The notes beneath the pieces are model-generated. The model worked only from the letters and a program-made list of their open reading frames with translations, was not told where the DNA came from and did not search any database. A stretch of 64,000 nt of DNA from contig NZ_AEWH01000059.1 in assembly GCF_000190475.1 (NCBI RefSeq), positions 124,001 through 188,000 of the forward strand. The letters are read 5' to 3'. Shown here one piece after another: positions 1 through 8,269 of this stretch (the first letter of the stretch is position 1; the number at the start of each line of letters is the position of its first letter). The position numbers and the translations under genes were made by a program. Source of the stretch: Ornithinibacillus scapharcae TW25. Lineage in GTDB: Bacteria > Bacillota > Bacilli > Bacillales > Amphibacillaceae.

Positions 1-50
1 ACGAGTAATCTGAAGGAATTTTTTCCTCTCGATTACTCGTTTTTATTTTT
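1..50 (+). terminator. Intrinsic terminator
   Basis: A 10-bp perfect stem (ACGAGTAATC at 1-10, GATTACTCGT at 31-40) is followed by a T-rich run at 41-50. It probably ends a gene that lies left of the window. Confidence 0.75.
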
Positions 51-99
51 GCGCTTTGCTTATACTAATCATTGAATACTCCAGAAATGAGGTGATATT

Positions 100-273
100 A
101 TGGGACGTGGTGACCATAATCGTGCAGGTGGTAAAAACTTTCTGGCTCAAACTCCGAAGAATCAATTGTCTGATGGAATTGATGTAGAGTATTCGGAAGA
201 GCTGGCAGATCATGATGATAAAGAGGCACAGGCGAGATCTGCTGCAGCTGATAGTCGAGTTAAAAAAAAGTAA
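100..273 (+). CDS. yfhD: YfhD family small protein
   Basis: This 57-residue hydrophilic protein begins MGRGDHNRAGG and has the QTPKNQLSDGIDVEYSEELAD pattern of the Bacillus YfhD family, short proteins of spore formers with no defined enzymatic role. It ends in a run of lysines. A GAGGTGA ribosome site sits 5 to 6 bases before the ATG at 100. It is a single-gene unit between the terminator at 1-50 and the oppositely oriented YhhN-like gene. The family call is from sequence likeness; a spore role is inference from the family's distribution. Confidence 0.7.
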   Translation: MGRGDHNRAGGKNFLAQTPKNQLSDGIDVEYSEELADHDDKEAQARSAAADSRVKKK

Positions 274-288
274 TATATGGTAGGTGGC

Positions 289-939
289 CTATAATGGGCT
301 GCCTACACTAATTGCAAAAAGAAGTTGCGCACTGAAATAAGTACCCATCACCATATAATCAGCCAATCTAAACCTTACATAAAACTTATTACATGCTAAT
401 ATTGCATCCGAAATAAAGAATAAAAAAGCTGCGGTTATCACTAGTACTGACCCGGTAAGTATTGCTAAGCTAAGCATGGTGGAGATAATAACAATATAGA
501 TAGCAACTGCCACGATGAATAATTTTCCGCCTTGCTTATAAACCTTTGGATAGAGTATTTTTAAAAATACTGTAGCTAATATTAGGATGAATATAATTAG
601 TGTTGCCGAAGTATTCGAAAATACGAATGTCCATGATGTCAAAAATCCTACAATATAGATGATATGCGCAAGCAGGAAACTAGCTAAACCATGGATAAAC
701 CATTTATCTTCAAGCATCAGAAACACATCACCTGCTAACGAAAAAATCAATGCTAATAATACATAGAAACTATATGAAGTATGTAATGGGTTTATATACA
801 TGGCTAAAATTATAATACATAACATCGTACCTGGCTTTAGTATGTATTTCCATGCCTGTTTATTTAAATATATGGCAAATACGAGATACGCTATACTTAA
901 TATAACAATCAAGCATACTAGAAAATATTTCAAATACAT
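289..939 (-). CDS. YhhN/TMEM86 family membrane protein
   Basis: This 216-residue protein is almost entirely hydrophobic, with about eight membrane segments. The paired acidic motifs LAGDVFLML (near residue 71) and FISDAILA (near residue 177) are typical of the YhhN/TMEM86 family. The animal members are lysoplasmalogenases that cleave the vinyl-ether bond of lysoplasmalogens; the role of bacterial members is much less certain. A GGGAGGAGATG-type ribosome site precedes the ATG. It is transcribed alone, tail to tail with the YfhD-like gene. The fold assignment is good; the substrate is unknown. Confidence 0.75.
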   Translation of the reverse strand: MYLKYFLVCLIVILSIAYLVFAIYLNKQAWKYILKPGTMLCIIILAMYINPLHTSYSFYVLLALIFSLAGDVFLMLEDKWFIHGLASFLLAHIIYIVGFLTSWTFVFSNTSATLIIFILILATVFLKILYPKVYKQGGKLFIVAVAIYIVIISTMLSLAILTGSVLVITAAFLFFISDAILACNKFYVRFRLADYMVMGTYFSAQLLFAISVGSPL

Positions 940-1043
940 CTCCTCCCTTACACTAAATAGTTCTCCATTTTATATAAATATCCTCTTTCTTTGCAGTCTA
1001 GTATGTTCTTTTATACAATAAAACTAAAGTGAGGTATCAATAG

Positions 1044-1487
1044 ATGAGTAAGAAAAATGTTGAGGATTATCTTACAGAAGGTATCTATGGAACGCGTCTC
1101 CCTAAGCAAGAAGAAAGGGATTATTATTTAGGTACGTTGCGAGAGCGAATTGTCATTGCACTTACGATAGGTCAAGTGATGTCTGACAAAGGTATACAAC
1201 AACTCGAGAACAGCTTACAACAACATAAAAATGCGAAGCTCTTAATTAATGGCAAAATTGCTTCTAAATTCCTTAAAGTAGAGAAGGAGTTAGCTAATAA
1301 GTATCACGTTCCTTACACCATAGTCTCAAATGAAGAGGTAGAAACTGATATCGGAGCCGTTTTGGCATATGATTACGCAATCGATAAAGAAGAAATCTAT
1401 ATTGAAGATATGAATCATGAGCAACTAACAAAAGATGAGGTAGAGAAAAAAACATCTTTCCTGTCTAAGTTAAAGCGTCTTTTTTAA
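1044..1487 (+). CDS. yueI: YueI family protein (DUF1694)
   Basis: This soluble protein of 147 residues matches the Bacillus YueI family. The opening VEDYLTEGIYGTRLPKQEERDYYLGTLRERIVIALT-type region (residues 6-41) resembles the family start, and length is close to the B. subtilis protein (about 130). No catalytic motif is visible, there is no signal peptide or membrane segment, and the C-terminus is basic. The function is unknown. A GAGGTATC ribosome site lies upstream of the ATG. It is followed closely by a small zinc-ribbon-like gene in the same direction and the two may be co-transcribed. Confidence 0.75.
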   Translation: MSKKNVEDYLTEGIYGTRLPKQEERDYYLGTLRERIVIALTIGQVMSDKGIQQLENSLQQHKNAKLLINGKIASKFLKVEKELANKYHVPYTIVSNEEVETDIGAVLAYDYAIDKEEIYIEDMNHEQLTKDEVEKKTSFLSKLKRLF

Positions 1488-1510
1488 AGATATCTCCCCG
1501 TATATTTTAG

Positions 1511-1540
1511 CACCTCCACTCCATACTAAGATTGGAGGTG
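1511..1540 (+). promoter_or_regulatory. Hairpin masking a ribosome binding site
   Basis: CACCTCCA (1511-1518) pairs perfectly with TGGAGGTG (1533-1540), which is the ribosome site of the zinc-ribbon gene. The loop is 14 bases and no T-run follows, so it is not a normal terminator. A regulatory role is inferred. Confidence 0.45.
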
Positions 1541-1546
1541 TGTATG

Positions 1547-1792
1547 ATGACACAAAAGTATCGTTGTCCTAATTGTAAAACCAATCGTTCACGCTTTAAT
1601 ATAATTGAGCAAGTAGCCAAACCAGTAAAATTAGATCCAGAAACCGGGGATATCTTAAATGACTACACGAACAGCCAAGTAGAGCCTTTTCACACTCTAT
1701 ATAATGGTCCAAAATATCGGATTCAATGTGGGTCATGTGGACTGGTTGAAGATGAAAATACATTTATTAAGTTCGGCGAACGTCCTATTTAG
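1547..1792 (+). CDS. Small zinc-ribbon-like protein
   Basis: About 81 residues carry two CxxC knuckles, CPNC near residue 6 and CGSC near the C-terminus. This is the pattern of a four-cysteine zinc ribbon; the linker between them is polar. I do not recognise a named family. The ATG at 1547 is preferred because GGAGGTG (1534-1540) lies 6 bases upstream; an ATG at 1544 and an in-frame TTG at 1532 are alternatives. The ribosome site is the 3' arm of an 8-bp perfect hairpin, so translation may be structurally controlled. A role in nucleic-acid or metal binding is inference. Confidence 0.6.
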   Translation: MTQKYRCPNCKTNRSRFNIIEQVAKPVKLDPETGDILNDYTNSQVEPFHTLYNGPKYRIQCGSCGLVEDENTFIKFGERPI

Positions 1793-1820
1793 AAACCACA
1801 GATATAACTGTGGTTTTTAT
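1793..1820 (+). terminator. Intrinsic terminator
   Basis: A 9-bp stem, AAACCACAG (1793-1801) and CTGTGGTTT (1808-1816), begins at the stop codon of the zinc-ribbon gene and runs into a T-rich tail. Confidence 0.75.
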
Positions 1821-1969
1821 ATGTTAGGAAACGTTAAAATCGGCAAGCCAAAGTTATGAAATTTACCACTCTCAAAATGCAGCAAGTGAATCTCAAATAT
1901 TTCTTATCGCGACTTTGGATTACTTAAACAAGTGTTTTTCTGTTACACTTATTATGGAGGTGTTATTTT

Positions 1970-2494
1970 ATGCGTTTATATAATAAAAAAGTAATTGCAT
2001 TAGTCGATCAAGAATTTGAAGACTTAGAGCTATGGTACCCTATTTTACGCCTACGTGAAGAAGGGGCCACTGTACATTTAGTAGGCCAAGAAGCTAATAA
2101 AGAATATATAGGGAAATACGGTGTCCCGGCCAAATCGGACTACGCATTTCATGACATAGATATAGTTGATTATGACGCAATACTTGTACCTGGAGGATGG
2201 GCTCCTGACAAATTAAGACGATATCCTGAAGTACTTCACTTTGTGAAAGAAATGGACAAAGCCAAAAAGCCTATCGGTCAAATCTGCCATGCTGGATGGG
2301 TACTAATTTCCGCTAAAATTCTAGATGGAAAAAAAGTAACCAGTACCCCTGGCATTAAAGATGATATGGAAAACGCAGGCGCAACTTGGTTTGATGAGCC
2401 AGTTATTATCGATGACCACATCATTTCCAGTAGAAGGCCACCTGATTTACCTCCTTATGTCAAAGCATTCGCAGATAAGCTGGCAGAAAGCTGA
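1970..2494 (+). CDS. DJ-1/PfpI family protein
   Basis: This 174-residue protein has the DJ-1/PfpI (class I glutamine amidotransferase-like) fold. The nucleophile elbow GQICHAGW places Cys106 beside His107, a conserved acidic residue sits in the EFEDLEL segment near residue 16, and VPGGWAPD occurs at about 73-80. Members are described as intracellular peptidases, glyoxalases or protein/nucleotide deglycases, and Bacillus members (YraA, YfkM) are stress-linked. The chemistry of this one cannot be set by sequence. A GGAGGTG ribosome site precedes the ATG. It stands alone between terminators. Confidence 0.85.
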   Translation: MRLYNKKVIALVDQEFEDLELWYPILRLREEGATVHLVGQEANKEYIGKYGVPAKSDYAFHDIDIVDYDAILVPGGWAPDKLRRYPEVLHFVKEMDKAKKPIGQICHAGWVLISAKILDGKKVTSTPGIKDDMENAGATWFDEPVIIDDHIISSRRPPDLPPYVKAFADKLAES

Positions 2495-2551
2495 TTAGTC
2501 TTTCGGTTTAAGTGGTAAGTCTATTTCGTAGATTTATAGAGATTTGGAAGG

Positions 2552-2579
2552 AACCCATTATTTAATTAATGGGTTTTCC
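2552..2579 (+). terminator. Intrinsic terminator
   Basis: AACCCATTA (2552-2560) pairs with TAATGGGTT (2567-2575), followed by a short TTCCTTTG tail, downstream of the DJ-1/PfpI gene. Confidence 0.6.
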
Positions 2580-2604
2580 TTTGTCAGAGATGTCTTTACT
2601 AATC

Positions 2605-2633
2605 TTTACACACAGAAAACGTTTACATATAAT
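2605..2633 (+). promoter_or_regulatory. Sigma-A promoter with cre box in the spacer
   Basis: A -35 TTTACA (2605-2610) and a perfect -10 TATAAT (2628-2633) are separated by 17 bases. Positions 2614-2627 (AGAAAACGTTTACA) match the CcpA cre consensus TGWAANCGNTNWCA except at the first base. CcpA bound there would block the promoter, so glucose repression of acetoacetyl-CoA synthetase is expected. Confidence 0.7.
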
Positions 2634-2665
2634 AAGATTAATGAAAAGAACTGGGGAGGAGTATT

Positions 2666-4657
2666 ATGAATCAAATAGAAGAAGGTACTTTATTATGGAA
2701 ACCGAATAAAGATCGAATCCATCAAGCAAATATCACGACTTACATGAATTGGCTTAAGAATAAAAAAGGCCTTGACTTCCATGACTATTCCTCCGTTTGG
2801 CATTGGTCGGTTCAACATATCGAAAGTTTTTGGGAAACCATATGGGAGTATTTTGATATCCAATCACCAACTAATTATGATAAAGTCCTATCTTCTCATA
2901 AAATGCCTGGTGCAAAATGGTTTGAAGGTGCAAAGGTAAATTATGCGGAGCATGTGTTTAGAAATTATAAAAGAGATAAAACTGCGATCATTCATACCTC
3001 TGAAATCCGCACTGGAAATCAGGAAGTTACTTGGGAGAAGCTATATCAAGATACGACTGCTCTCCAAAAATCACTTAAAAGCCTAGGAGTCACTAAAGGA
3101 GACCGTATTGTTGCTTATATCCCTAATATTTATGAATCTGTTGTAGCCTTACTGGCAACCGCTAGCCTTGGAGCAATTTGGTCTAGCGCCTCCCCCGATT
3201 TCGGGAAACAAAGTGTAATAGATCGTTTTAAACAGATCGAACCAAAGGTTATGATTACAGTCGATGGCTATCGTTATGGTGGCAAAATTTTTAATCGAAT
3301 GGATGTTGTAGAGGAGATACAACGTGAGCTACCAACATTAAAGGCAACAATTGCTATACCCTACCTAAATGAATCGGAATCCTTCACAGACTTGAATTCC
3401 GTAACACTTTGGAATCAAGCCATTCATGATTTTAGTGATGAACTAACCTATGAGCATGTGAACTTTAATGATCCACTTTGGATATTATTCTCTTCTGGAA
3501 CGACTGGCAAACCAAAGCCAATTGTTCATAGCCAAGGTGGAATGTTGGTAGAACATCTAAAGGCATTAACTTTCCATACTGATTTACATGAAAATGACCG
3601 CTTCTTTTGGTTTACAACAACTGGTTGGATGATGTGGAATTACCTAGTTGGTGGCTTACTTACTGGAAGCACTATTATTCTTTATGACGGGAATCCCGCA
3701 TACCCGGATAAAAAAATGCTATGGAAATTTGCAGAAGAAACTAAAATGACCATTTTCGGAACATCTGCTAGTTATATTACGGCATGTATGAAAGATGATT
3801 TTTCACCTAGTAATGAATTTGATTTAACCCATTTAAAATCTATTTCATCAACTGGCTCACCGCTCCCACCTGAAGGATTTAAGTGGTGCTATGACCATGT
3901 AAAAGAAGACCTCTCCATCGCTTCAATTAGCGGAGGGACAGATGTTTGTACAGCATTCGTATTAGGCGTTCCTACCCTTCCTGTATATGCTGGAGAACTT
4001 CAATGTCGTGGCCTTGGAGCAAAGGTGGAAAGCTACGACGATCAAGGGGAACCCCAGATAGATGCGGTTGGTGAATTGGTACTAACAGAGCCTTTTCCAG
4101 CCATGCCCATCTATCTTTGGAATGATGAAGATGGCAGTCGAATGCATGATAGTTATTTTAATATGTATCCAGGCATTTGGAGACACGGTGATTATATTAA
4201 AATTACAGGGCATGGAACATGTATCATTTACGGTCGTTCCGATGCAACAATTAACCGCGGTGGCATTAGAATAGGTACGAGTGAAATCTATCGAGCAGTC
4301 GATCAAATAAAGGAAATTGATGATAGTTTAATAGTTGATATTCCATTGGTAAATGGCGACTCCTTTGTACCGTTATTTGTTTTAATGAAGGACAATCATG
4401 AACTTACAGATGAAATTGTTACAGCTATTCGAAATCAAATTCGAACACAATGTTCACCAAGACACGTTCCTACTGATGTCATTCCGGTTAATGATTTACC
4501 CAGAACATTAAATGGGAAAAAGTTAGAGATTCCTGTTAAGAAGATATTAATGGGGCAACCAATCGATGTAGTTGCGAATAAAGGGTCCTTAAGTAATCCA
4601 GAATCACTCGTATTTTTTGAGCAATTTGCTAAAGAAAGGCTCAATATTACAAAATAA
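2666..4657 (+). CDS. aacS: Acetoacetyl-CoA synthetase
   Basis: This 663-residue enzyme of the ANL adenylate-forming superfamily has the length of acetoacetyl-CoA synthetases (about 650). It activates acetoacetate with ATP and CoA to acetoacetyl-CoA, feeding ketone bodies or polyester breakdown products into central metabolism. The P-loop SSGTTGKPKP lies near residue 274. TTTGWMMWNYLVGGLL and YDGNPAYPDKK are typical of this group rather than acetyl-CoA synthetase, and the catalytic lysine lies in TLNGKKLE near residue 612. A GGGGAGGAG ribosome site precedes the ATG. The gene is monocistronic, with a cre box in its promoter and a strong terminator after it. Confidence 0.9.
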   Translation: MNQIEEGTLLWKPNKDRIHQANITTYMNWLKNKKGLDFHDYSSVWHWSVQHIESFWETIWEYFDIQSPTNYDKVLSSHKMPGAKWFEGAKVNYAEHVFRNYKRDKTAIIHTSEIRTGNQEVTWEKLYQDTTALQKSLKSLGVTKGDRIVAYIPNIYESVVALLATASLGAIWSSASPDFGKQSVIDRFKQIEPKVMITVDGYRYGGKIFNRMDVVEEIQRELPTLKATIAIPYLNESESFTDLNSVTLWNQAIHDFSDELTYEHVNFNDPLWILFSSGTTGKPKPIVHSQGGMLVEHLKALTFHTDLHENDRFFWFTTTGWMMWNYLVGGLLTGSTIILYDGNPAYPDKKMLWKFAEETKMTIFGTSASYITACMKDDFSPSNEFDLTHLKSISSTGSPLPPEGFKWCYDHVKEDLSIASISGGTDVCTAFVLGVPTLPVYAGELQCRGLGAKVESYDDQGEPQIDAVGELVLTEPFPAMPIYLWNDEDGSRMHDSYFNMYPGIWRHGDYIKITGHGTCIIYGRSDATINRGGIRIGTSEIYRAVDQIKEIDDSLIVDIPLVNGDSFVPLFVLMKDNHELTDEIVTAIRNQIRTQCSPRHVPTDVIPVNDLPRTLNGKKLEIPVKKILMGQPIDVVANKGSLSNPESLVFFEQFAKERLNITK

Positions 4658-4700
4658 AAAAGAAGGAAGGGAATGCGTATGCTTCCCTTCCTTCTTCGTT
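4655..4700. terminator. Bidirectional terminator between convergent genes
   Basis: A 13-bp stem (4661-4673 with 4683-4695) is flanked on the left by an A-rich tract that gives a good U-tail to the minus-strand DUF4097 gene. It also lies just after the acetoacetyl-CoA synthetase stop. Confidence 0.8.
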
Positions 4701-5748
4701 AATTAGATTTCATTGTGTACATGACGACCTTTCCAGAACCAGTACGAAGCCGAATTAGATTGTCACCATGTCCAACCTTCCCTACCATGTGATGCTTTTT
4801 CTGCGTTTCCATTTGCATTGGGAGATTGGTAACAATACCGCCCGAACCAGTCTTCACATCAAACATCGAATGTATGTCAAAATCTTGAAACTCCACATTA
4901 ATATTACCGCTTCCAGTCTTTAGGTCTAAAGAAGAATTTTCGGAAATAGATATTTTAATATTTCCAGAATAGGAGTTCCCCTTCATAGACCCTTGGAAAT
5001 CCCTAAAATCAATTACCCCTGATCCCACTCGAGCATTTGTCTTTTCTCCCCAAAAACTTTCCGCACTAATTTTTCCCGAACCCGCTTCTAATGTTACATT
5101 TTTATAGTAAACTTCTTTTATATTAATTCGCCCAGACCCTGTTGAAAGTGTTAAATCATCGCCCTTAATTTCCGAAACTGCAATTTCTCCAGACCCTACT
5201 TCACCATTAATATCACCATAGGAAGATCTAATCATAACCTTTCCTGAGAGTGCTCTAAACTTTAACATATCTACGTTTAACTTATTTACAGAGATTTTTC
5301 CGGATTTAGTATTCAATTCGGCTCTCTCTGTAATCACATTGGATAACTTTATACTACCTGAGGTCGCACTGACCCGAATCGTTTTTGCTAGTAGATTCTC
5401 TGCTGTAATTCTTCCTGATGTAACACGTATATCCCAGTTGGTAGCTATATCACTAGGTACATAGATATCTAATCGACATTTAGGAATATTTCCAATGACG
5501 ATCGTCGGGCCATTACTTTCTCGCTTTGCACTTATTGTAAACGAATCTTCCTTCTCTATCGTTTCTAACACCGGACCATTTTCATATGTTTCAAAGCTTA
5601 TATAAATTCTTGGTTGATCGTGTACAATAATCCCAACATCAGCTATATCTGCTGATAGGTTAAAATCGTGTAGCTTTCGGATTTCAAATGATCGTTCCTG
5701 CCCTATCGTTTTTCTTGAACTATTTAATAAACCTTTCAGAATCCCCAT
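4699..5748 (-). CDS. DUF4097 beta-strand repeat protein
   Basis: This 349-residue protein consists largely of regularly spaced short beta repeats built around SGSGxI or TGSGxI motifs (about residues 100-345), as in DUF4097/LiaG-type proteins expected to form a right-handed beta-solenoid. There is no signal peptide or membrane span, so it may be cytoplasmic or recruited to the membrane by a partner. In Bacillus, related domains occur with cell-envelope stress systems, but no such neighbour is present here. An AAGGGGATG ribosome site precedes the ATG. Its biochemical role is unknown. Confidence 0.75.
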   Translation of the reverse strand: MGILKGLLNSSRKTIGQERSFEIRKLHDFNLSADIADVGIIVHDQPRIYISFETYENGPVLETIEKEDSFTISAKRESNGPTIVIGNIPKCRLDIYVPSDIATNWDIRVTSGRITAENLLAKTIRVSATSGSIKLSNVITERAELNTKSGKISVNKLNVDMLKFRALSGKVMIRSSYGDINGEVGSGEIAVSEIKGDDLTLSTGSGRINIKEVYYKNVTLEAGSGKISAESFWGEKTNARVGSGVIDFRDFQGSMKGNSYSGNIKISISENSSLDLKTGSGNINVEFQDFDIHSMFDVKTGSGGIVTNLPMQMETQKKHHMVGKVGHGDNLIRLRTGSGKVVMYTMKSN

Positions 5749-5850
5749 GTATTCATCCCCTTATGTCCTGTTATTTATATTAAGTTTACAGGAATGGTTC
5801 ATATAAACAACATCCTTATGAAGGAGAATCCCTCCGTCTCAAGACCGAAT

Positions 5851-6246
5851 TTAATTATCAATAAAGCGGTCTCGCATATCCGGTGTTGGGATCATACAAG
5901 ATTCCCTTTTTCCAAACCATTTGTAGCGGTTCCGAGCAATACATTCATAGACGAGATTGCGTATTGGTTTTGGGACTATGATAAATACATACAGTACTTT
6001 CCAAAGTCCGCTTAACCCTTTGCATACCTTAAGGGCAGCAGTTGACTTAATATGTAAGGTTCCACCCTCTAAATAGATAAAACTATCAATCTCTTTAGGC
6101 AATCTATGTTTCAAGATAACTTGTTGACCAAAATCACTTTGAAGCGAGGCAAACTGATATATCCCTTTTGGATCCCTTTTAATGACAAATTGGACACTTG
6201 AATTGCACAAATTACATTCACCATCAAAGAAGATGATTCGTTTCAA
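5851..6246 (-). CDS. DCC family thiol-disulfide oxidoreductase
   Basis: About 131 residues match the DCC (DUF393, YuxK-like) family: FFDGECNLCNSSVQFVIKRD places a CxxC pair near residues 11 and 14 after an Asp-Gly turn, a thioredoxin-like arrangement. The physiological substrate is unknown. The TTG at 6246 is chosen because AAGGGGGAG ends 6 bases before it; an in-frame ATG at 6267 has no ribosome site. It is the only gene between the DUF4097 gene and the pantothenate transporter, and all three are minus-strand. Confidence 0.75.
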   Translation of the reverse strand: MKRIIFFDGECNLCNSSVQFVIKRDPKGIYQFASLQSDFGQQVILKHRLPKEIDSFIYLEGGTLHIKSTAALKVCKGLSGLWKVLYVFIIVPKPIRNLVYECIARNRYKWFGKRESCMIPTPDMRDRFIDN

Positions 6247-6272
6247 ATGTAACTCCCCCTTGTTCATGTAGG

Positions 6273-6298
6273 AAAAGCGCTCATATTAGAGCGCTTTT
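6273..6298 (-). terminator. Intrinsic terminator after panF
   Basis: A 10-bp perfect stem, AAAAGCGCTC (6273-6282) and GAGCGCTTTT (6289-6298), starts immediately after the panF stop codon on the minus strand. Confidence 0.75.
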
Positions 6299-6299
6299 C

Positions 6300-7802
6300 T
6301 CAATATTTAGGTTTCAGCTGCTCTGGGATTAGCCTTCTCGTTAAGAGACTTACAATGATATAAGCAAAGAACGAAGCTATCACTGGAACTACTACGGCAT
6401 GCATACCAAACGGTTGGAAAAGAGATGAAATAGAATCAAGAGAACTTGCAGATAGAACGTTGGTTAATGCCTTTGGTAAGAGATCGGATAACGTATATAG
6501 GCTTACACCAGTTATAATGGATGCGATTGCTCCATACTTGTTACCTTCCTTCCAGTAAAGTCCAAGAACTACTGGCCAAATAAATGCTGCTTCAAGACCC
6601 CCAAAGGCAAACAGATTCAGCCATATGATTAAATCTGGTGGATCCAATGCCATTATCAGTACAATCACACCCAATATCGCGGTAACTGCAAGGCTCAATC
6701 GCTTTACTGTTTGGTGTGTGGCGTCTGGCTTGATATAGTTGATATAAACATCTTTTACAACAGTAGAACTAACCAATATCAATAAAGAATCTACTGTCGA
6801 CATGATAGCAGCCATTGGTGCAGCTAACACAATCCCAGCAAGCCAAGCAGGCATAGTTTCCAGTGCGATTAATGGCATTACTTTATCCCCTACATCAATA
6901 CCTGGTAAGATAGGACGCGCAAAAACACCAATTAGATGCATATTTAACATAATAAATCCAACCACAATAGTTCCGATTATTAACGCCCGATGCATGGATT
7001 TAGCATTTTTATACGACATTGCGCGTACTGCTATCTGAGGTAGTGCAATCACTCCGACCCCAACTAATATCCAAAAGGATGACACATACGCTGGACTTAA
7101 TGTTCCTTCTGCACCAAAGGGAGTAATGAGATTCGGATTTTCTGCTTTTAAATCAGCAATAATATTCGGTATCCCTCCACCGGCAATAATCGTGGCAATT
7201 AGTAATATTAATGTCCCAATGAACATAACGGTCCCCTGTACTGCATCTGTTAGTGCAACAGCTCGAAATCCACCAATGGTCACATAGATAAGTACTGATG
7301 CAGCAAAAATAAATAACGCTGTTATATAAGATAAACCTGTTAACGATTCAACTAATCTAGCTCCACCAATCCATTGTGCAGCCATAGCAGAAAACAAAAA
7401 GACAATAATACTTATAGAAGAAAGGATGACAACCACTGGAGATTTATATCGCTCTTTTAAGTAATCTACCATTGTAATTGCTTTATATCTTCTTGTCACA
7501 ATAGCAAACTTTTTCCCAAGTACCATTAAAACAAAATAACCTGTTACTACTTGTGACATAGCTAACAACACCCAGCCAAGTCCCTGTGTATAAGCCGTTC
7601 CAGGACCACCGATGAAACTGCTCGCACTTCCATACGTGGCCGTCATCGTCATCGCTAGGACAAAGCCACCTAAACTTCTTTCACCAAGAAAGTATTCTTG
7701 CATAAAGGTTTTAGACGACTGCACATACCTACTGGCATATAAACCTACCCAAAAAATGATAGCTAAAAAAATAATTAACGGAATAATAGCAACCCAATTC
7801 AT
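6300..7802 (-). CDS. panF: Sodium/pantothenate symporter
   Basis: This 500-residue sodium:solute symporter (SSS family, about 13 membrane segments) closely follows E. coli PanF along its N-terminal half: the EYFLGERSLGG turn, TMTATYGSASSFIGGPGTAY, then ARLVESLTGLSY and GGFRAVALTDAVQG. It should import pantothenate, the coenzyme A precursor, with sodium. The upstream partner encodes a YhdT-type small membrane protein whose stop codon directly abuts this start, the same pairing as yhdT-panF in enterobacteria. The substrate call rests on that context plus sequence likeness. Confidence 0.88.
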   Translation of the reverse strand: MNWVAIIPLIIFLAIIFWVGLYASRYVQSSKTFMQEYFLGERSLGGFVLAMTMTATYGSASSFIGGPGTAYTQGLGWVLLAMSQVVTGYFVLMVLGKKFAIVTRRYKAITMVDYLKERYKSPVVVILSSISIIVFLFSAMAAQWIGGARLVESLTGLSYITALFIFAASVLIYVTIGGFRAVALTDAVQGTVMFIGTLILLIATIIAGGGIPNIIADLKAENPNLITPFGAEGTLSPAYVSSFWILVGVGVIALPQIAVRAMSYKNAKSMHRALIIGTIVVGFIMLNMHLIGVFARPILPGIDVGDKVMPLIALETMPAWLAGIVLAAPMAAIMSTVDSLLILVSSTVVKDVYINYIKPDATHQTVKRLSLAVTAILGVIVLIMALDPPDLIIWLNLFAFGGLEAAFIWPVVLGLYWKEGNKYGAIASIITGVSLYTLSDLLPKALTNVLSASSLDSISSLFQPFGMHAVVVPVIASFFAYIIVSLLTRRLIPEQLKPKY

Positions 7803-8075
7803 TTATTCATTCTCCTCTTCCTCGTCGAAGGGAATTTCAACAAAAAACATTTTGATTACCAAGATGACTAAAACAACCATAACAATAAAACCTACTACAC
7901 AACTATAGAAAAACCAATCTGGTAGTCCAAAAATATAGCGATATTCATCTGGGTCCTTACTACCTAACCCATATGCAAAAGCATACCACCATATAAAATT
8001 TATAATTACTAAACCTACTCCTATCAAGGCCTCCCGGTTAGCAATTTTAATCCAGTTATGTTTTTTATCCTGCAC
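7803..8075 (-). CDS. yhdT: YhdT family small membrane protein (DUF997)
   Basis: This 90-residue protein has two membrane segments (about 15-35 and 50-75) and a very acidic C-terminal tail. The motif NREALIGVGLVIINFIWWYAFAYGLG is typical of DUF997/YhdT, a family found next to panF. It is probably an accessory subunit of the pantothenate symporter. The minus-strand ATG follows an AAGGAGG site. It is the first gene of a two-gene operon with panF, with no gap between the reading frames. Confidence 0.85.
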   Translation of the reverse strand: MQDKKHNWIKIANREALIGVGLVIINFIWWYAFAYGLGSKDPDEYRYIFGLPDWFFYSCVVGFIVMVVLVILVIKMFFVEIPFDEEEENE

Positions 8076-8213
8076 GACTGAACCTCCTTAACTGGTCATA
8101 TGTACAAATCATATTTCTACTATATAGTATAAGGTATATAAATGGAAATACCCGCCAACACCTGATGGGTTTTAAAGTTTCCTATCCTATTTTTTAATTA
8201 ATTTAATAAAAAA

Positions 8214-8239
8214 TGCAATTTTGTTGCTTATTATTCGTC
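8214..8239 (+). promoter_or_regulatory. Probable ECF sigma promoter (autoregulatory)
   Basis: TGCAAT (8214-8219) is separated by exactly 16 bases from CGTC (8236-8239). This resembles the Bacillus SigX/SigM-type pattern (TGAAAC or TGTAAC, 16-17 bases, CGTC or CGAC). It lies 31 bases before the ECF sigma gene, which suggests self-activation. Confidence 0.55.
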
Positions 8240-8269
8240 TAATGTATTGAAAACCAGGGGGTGATGTAC

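Noticed and set aside
1900-1969. Sigma-B promoter for the DJ-1/PfpI gene
   Set aside because: No GTTTAA ... GGGTAT pair with correct spacing could be found.
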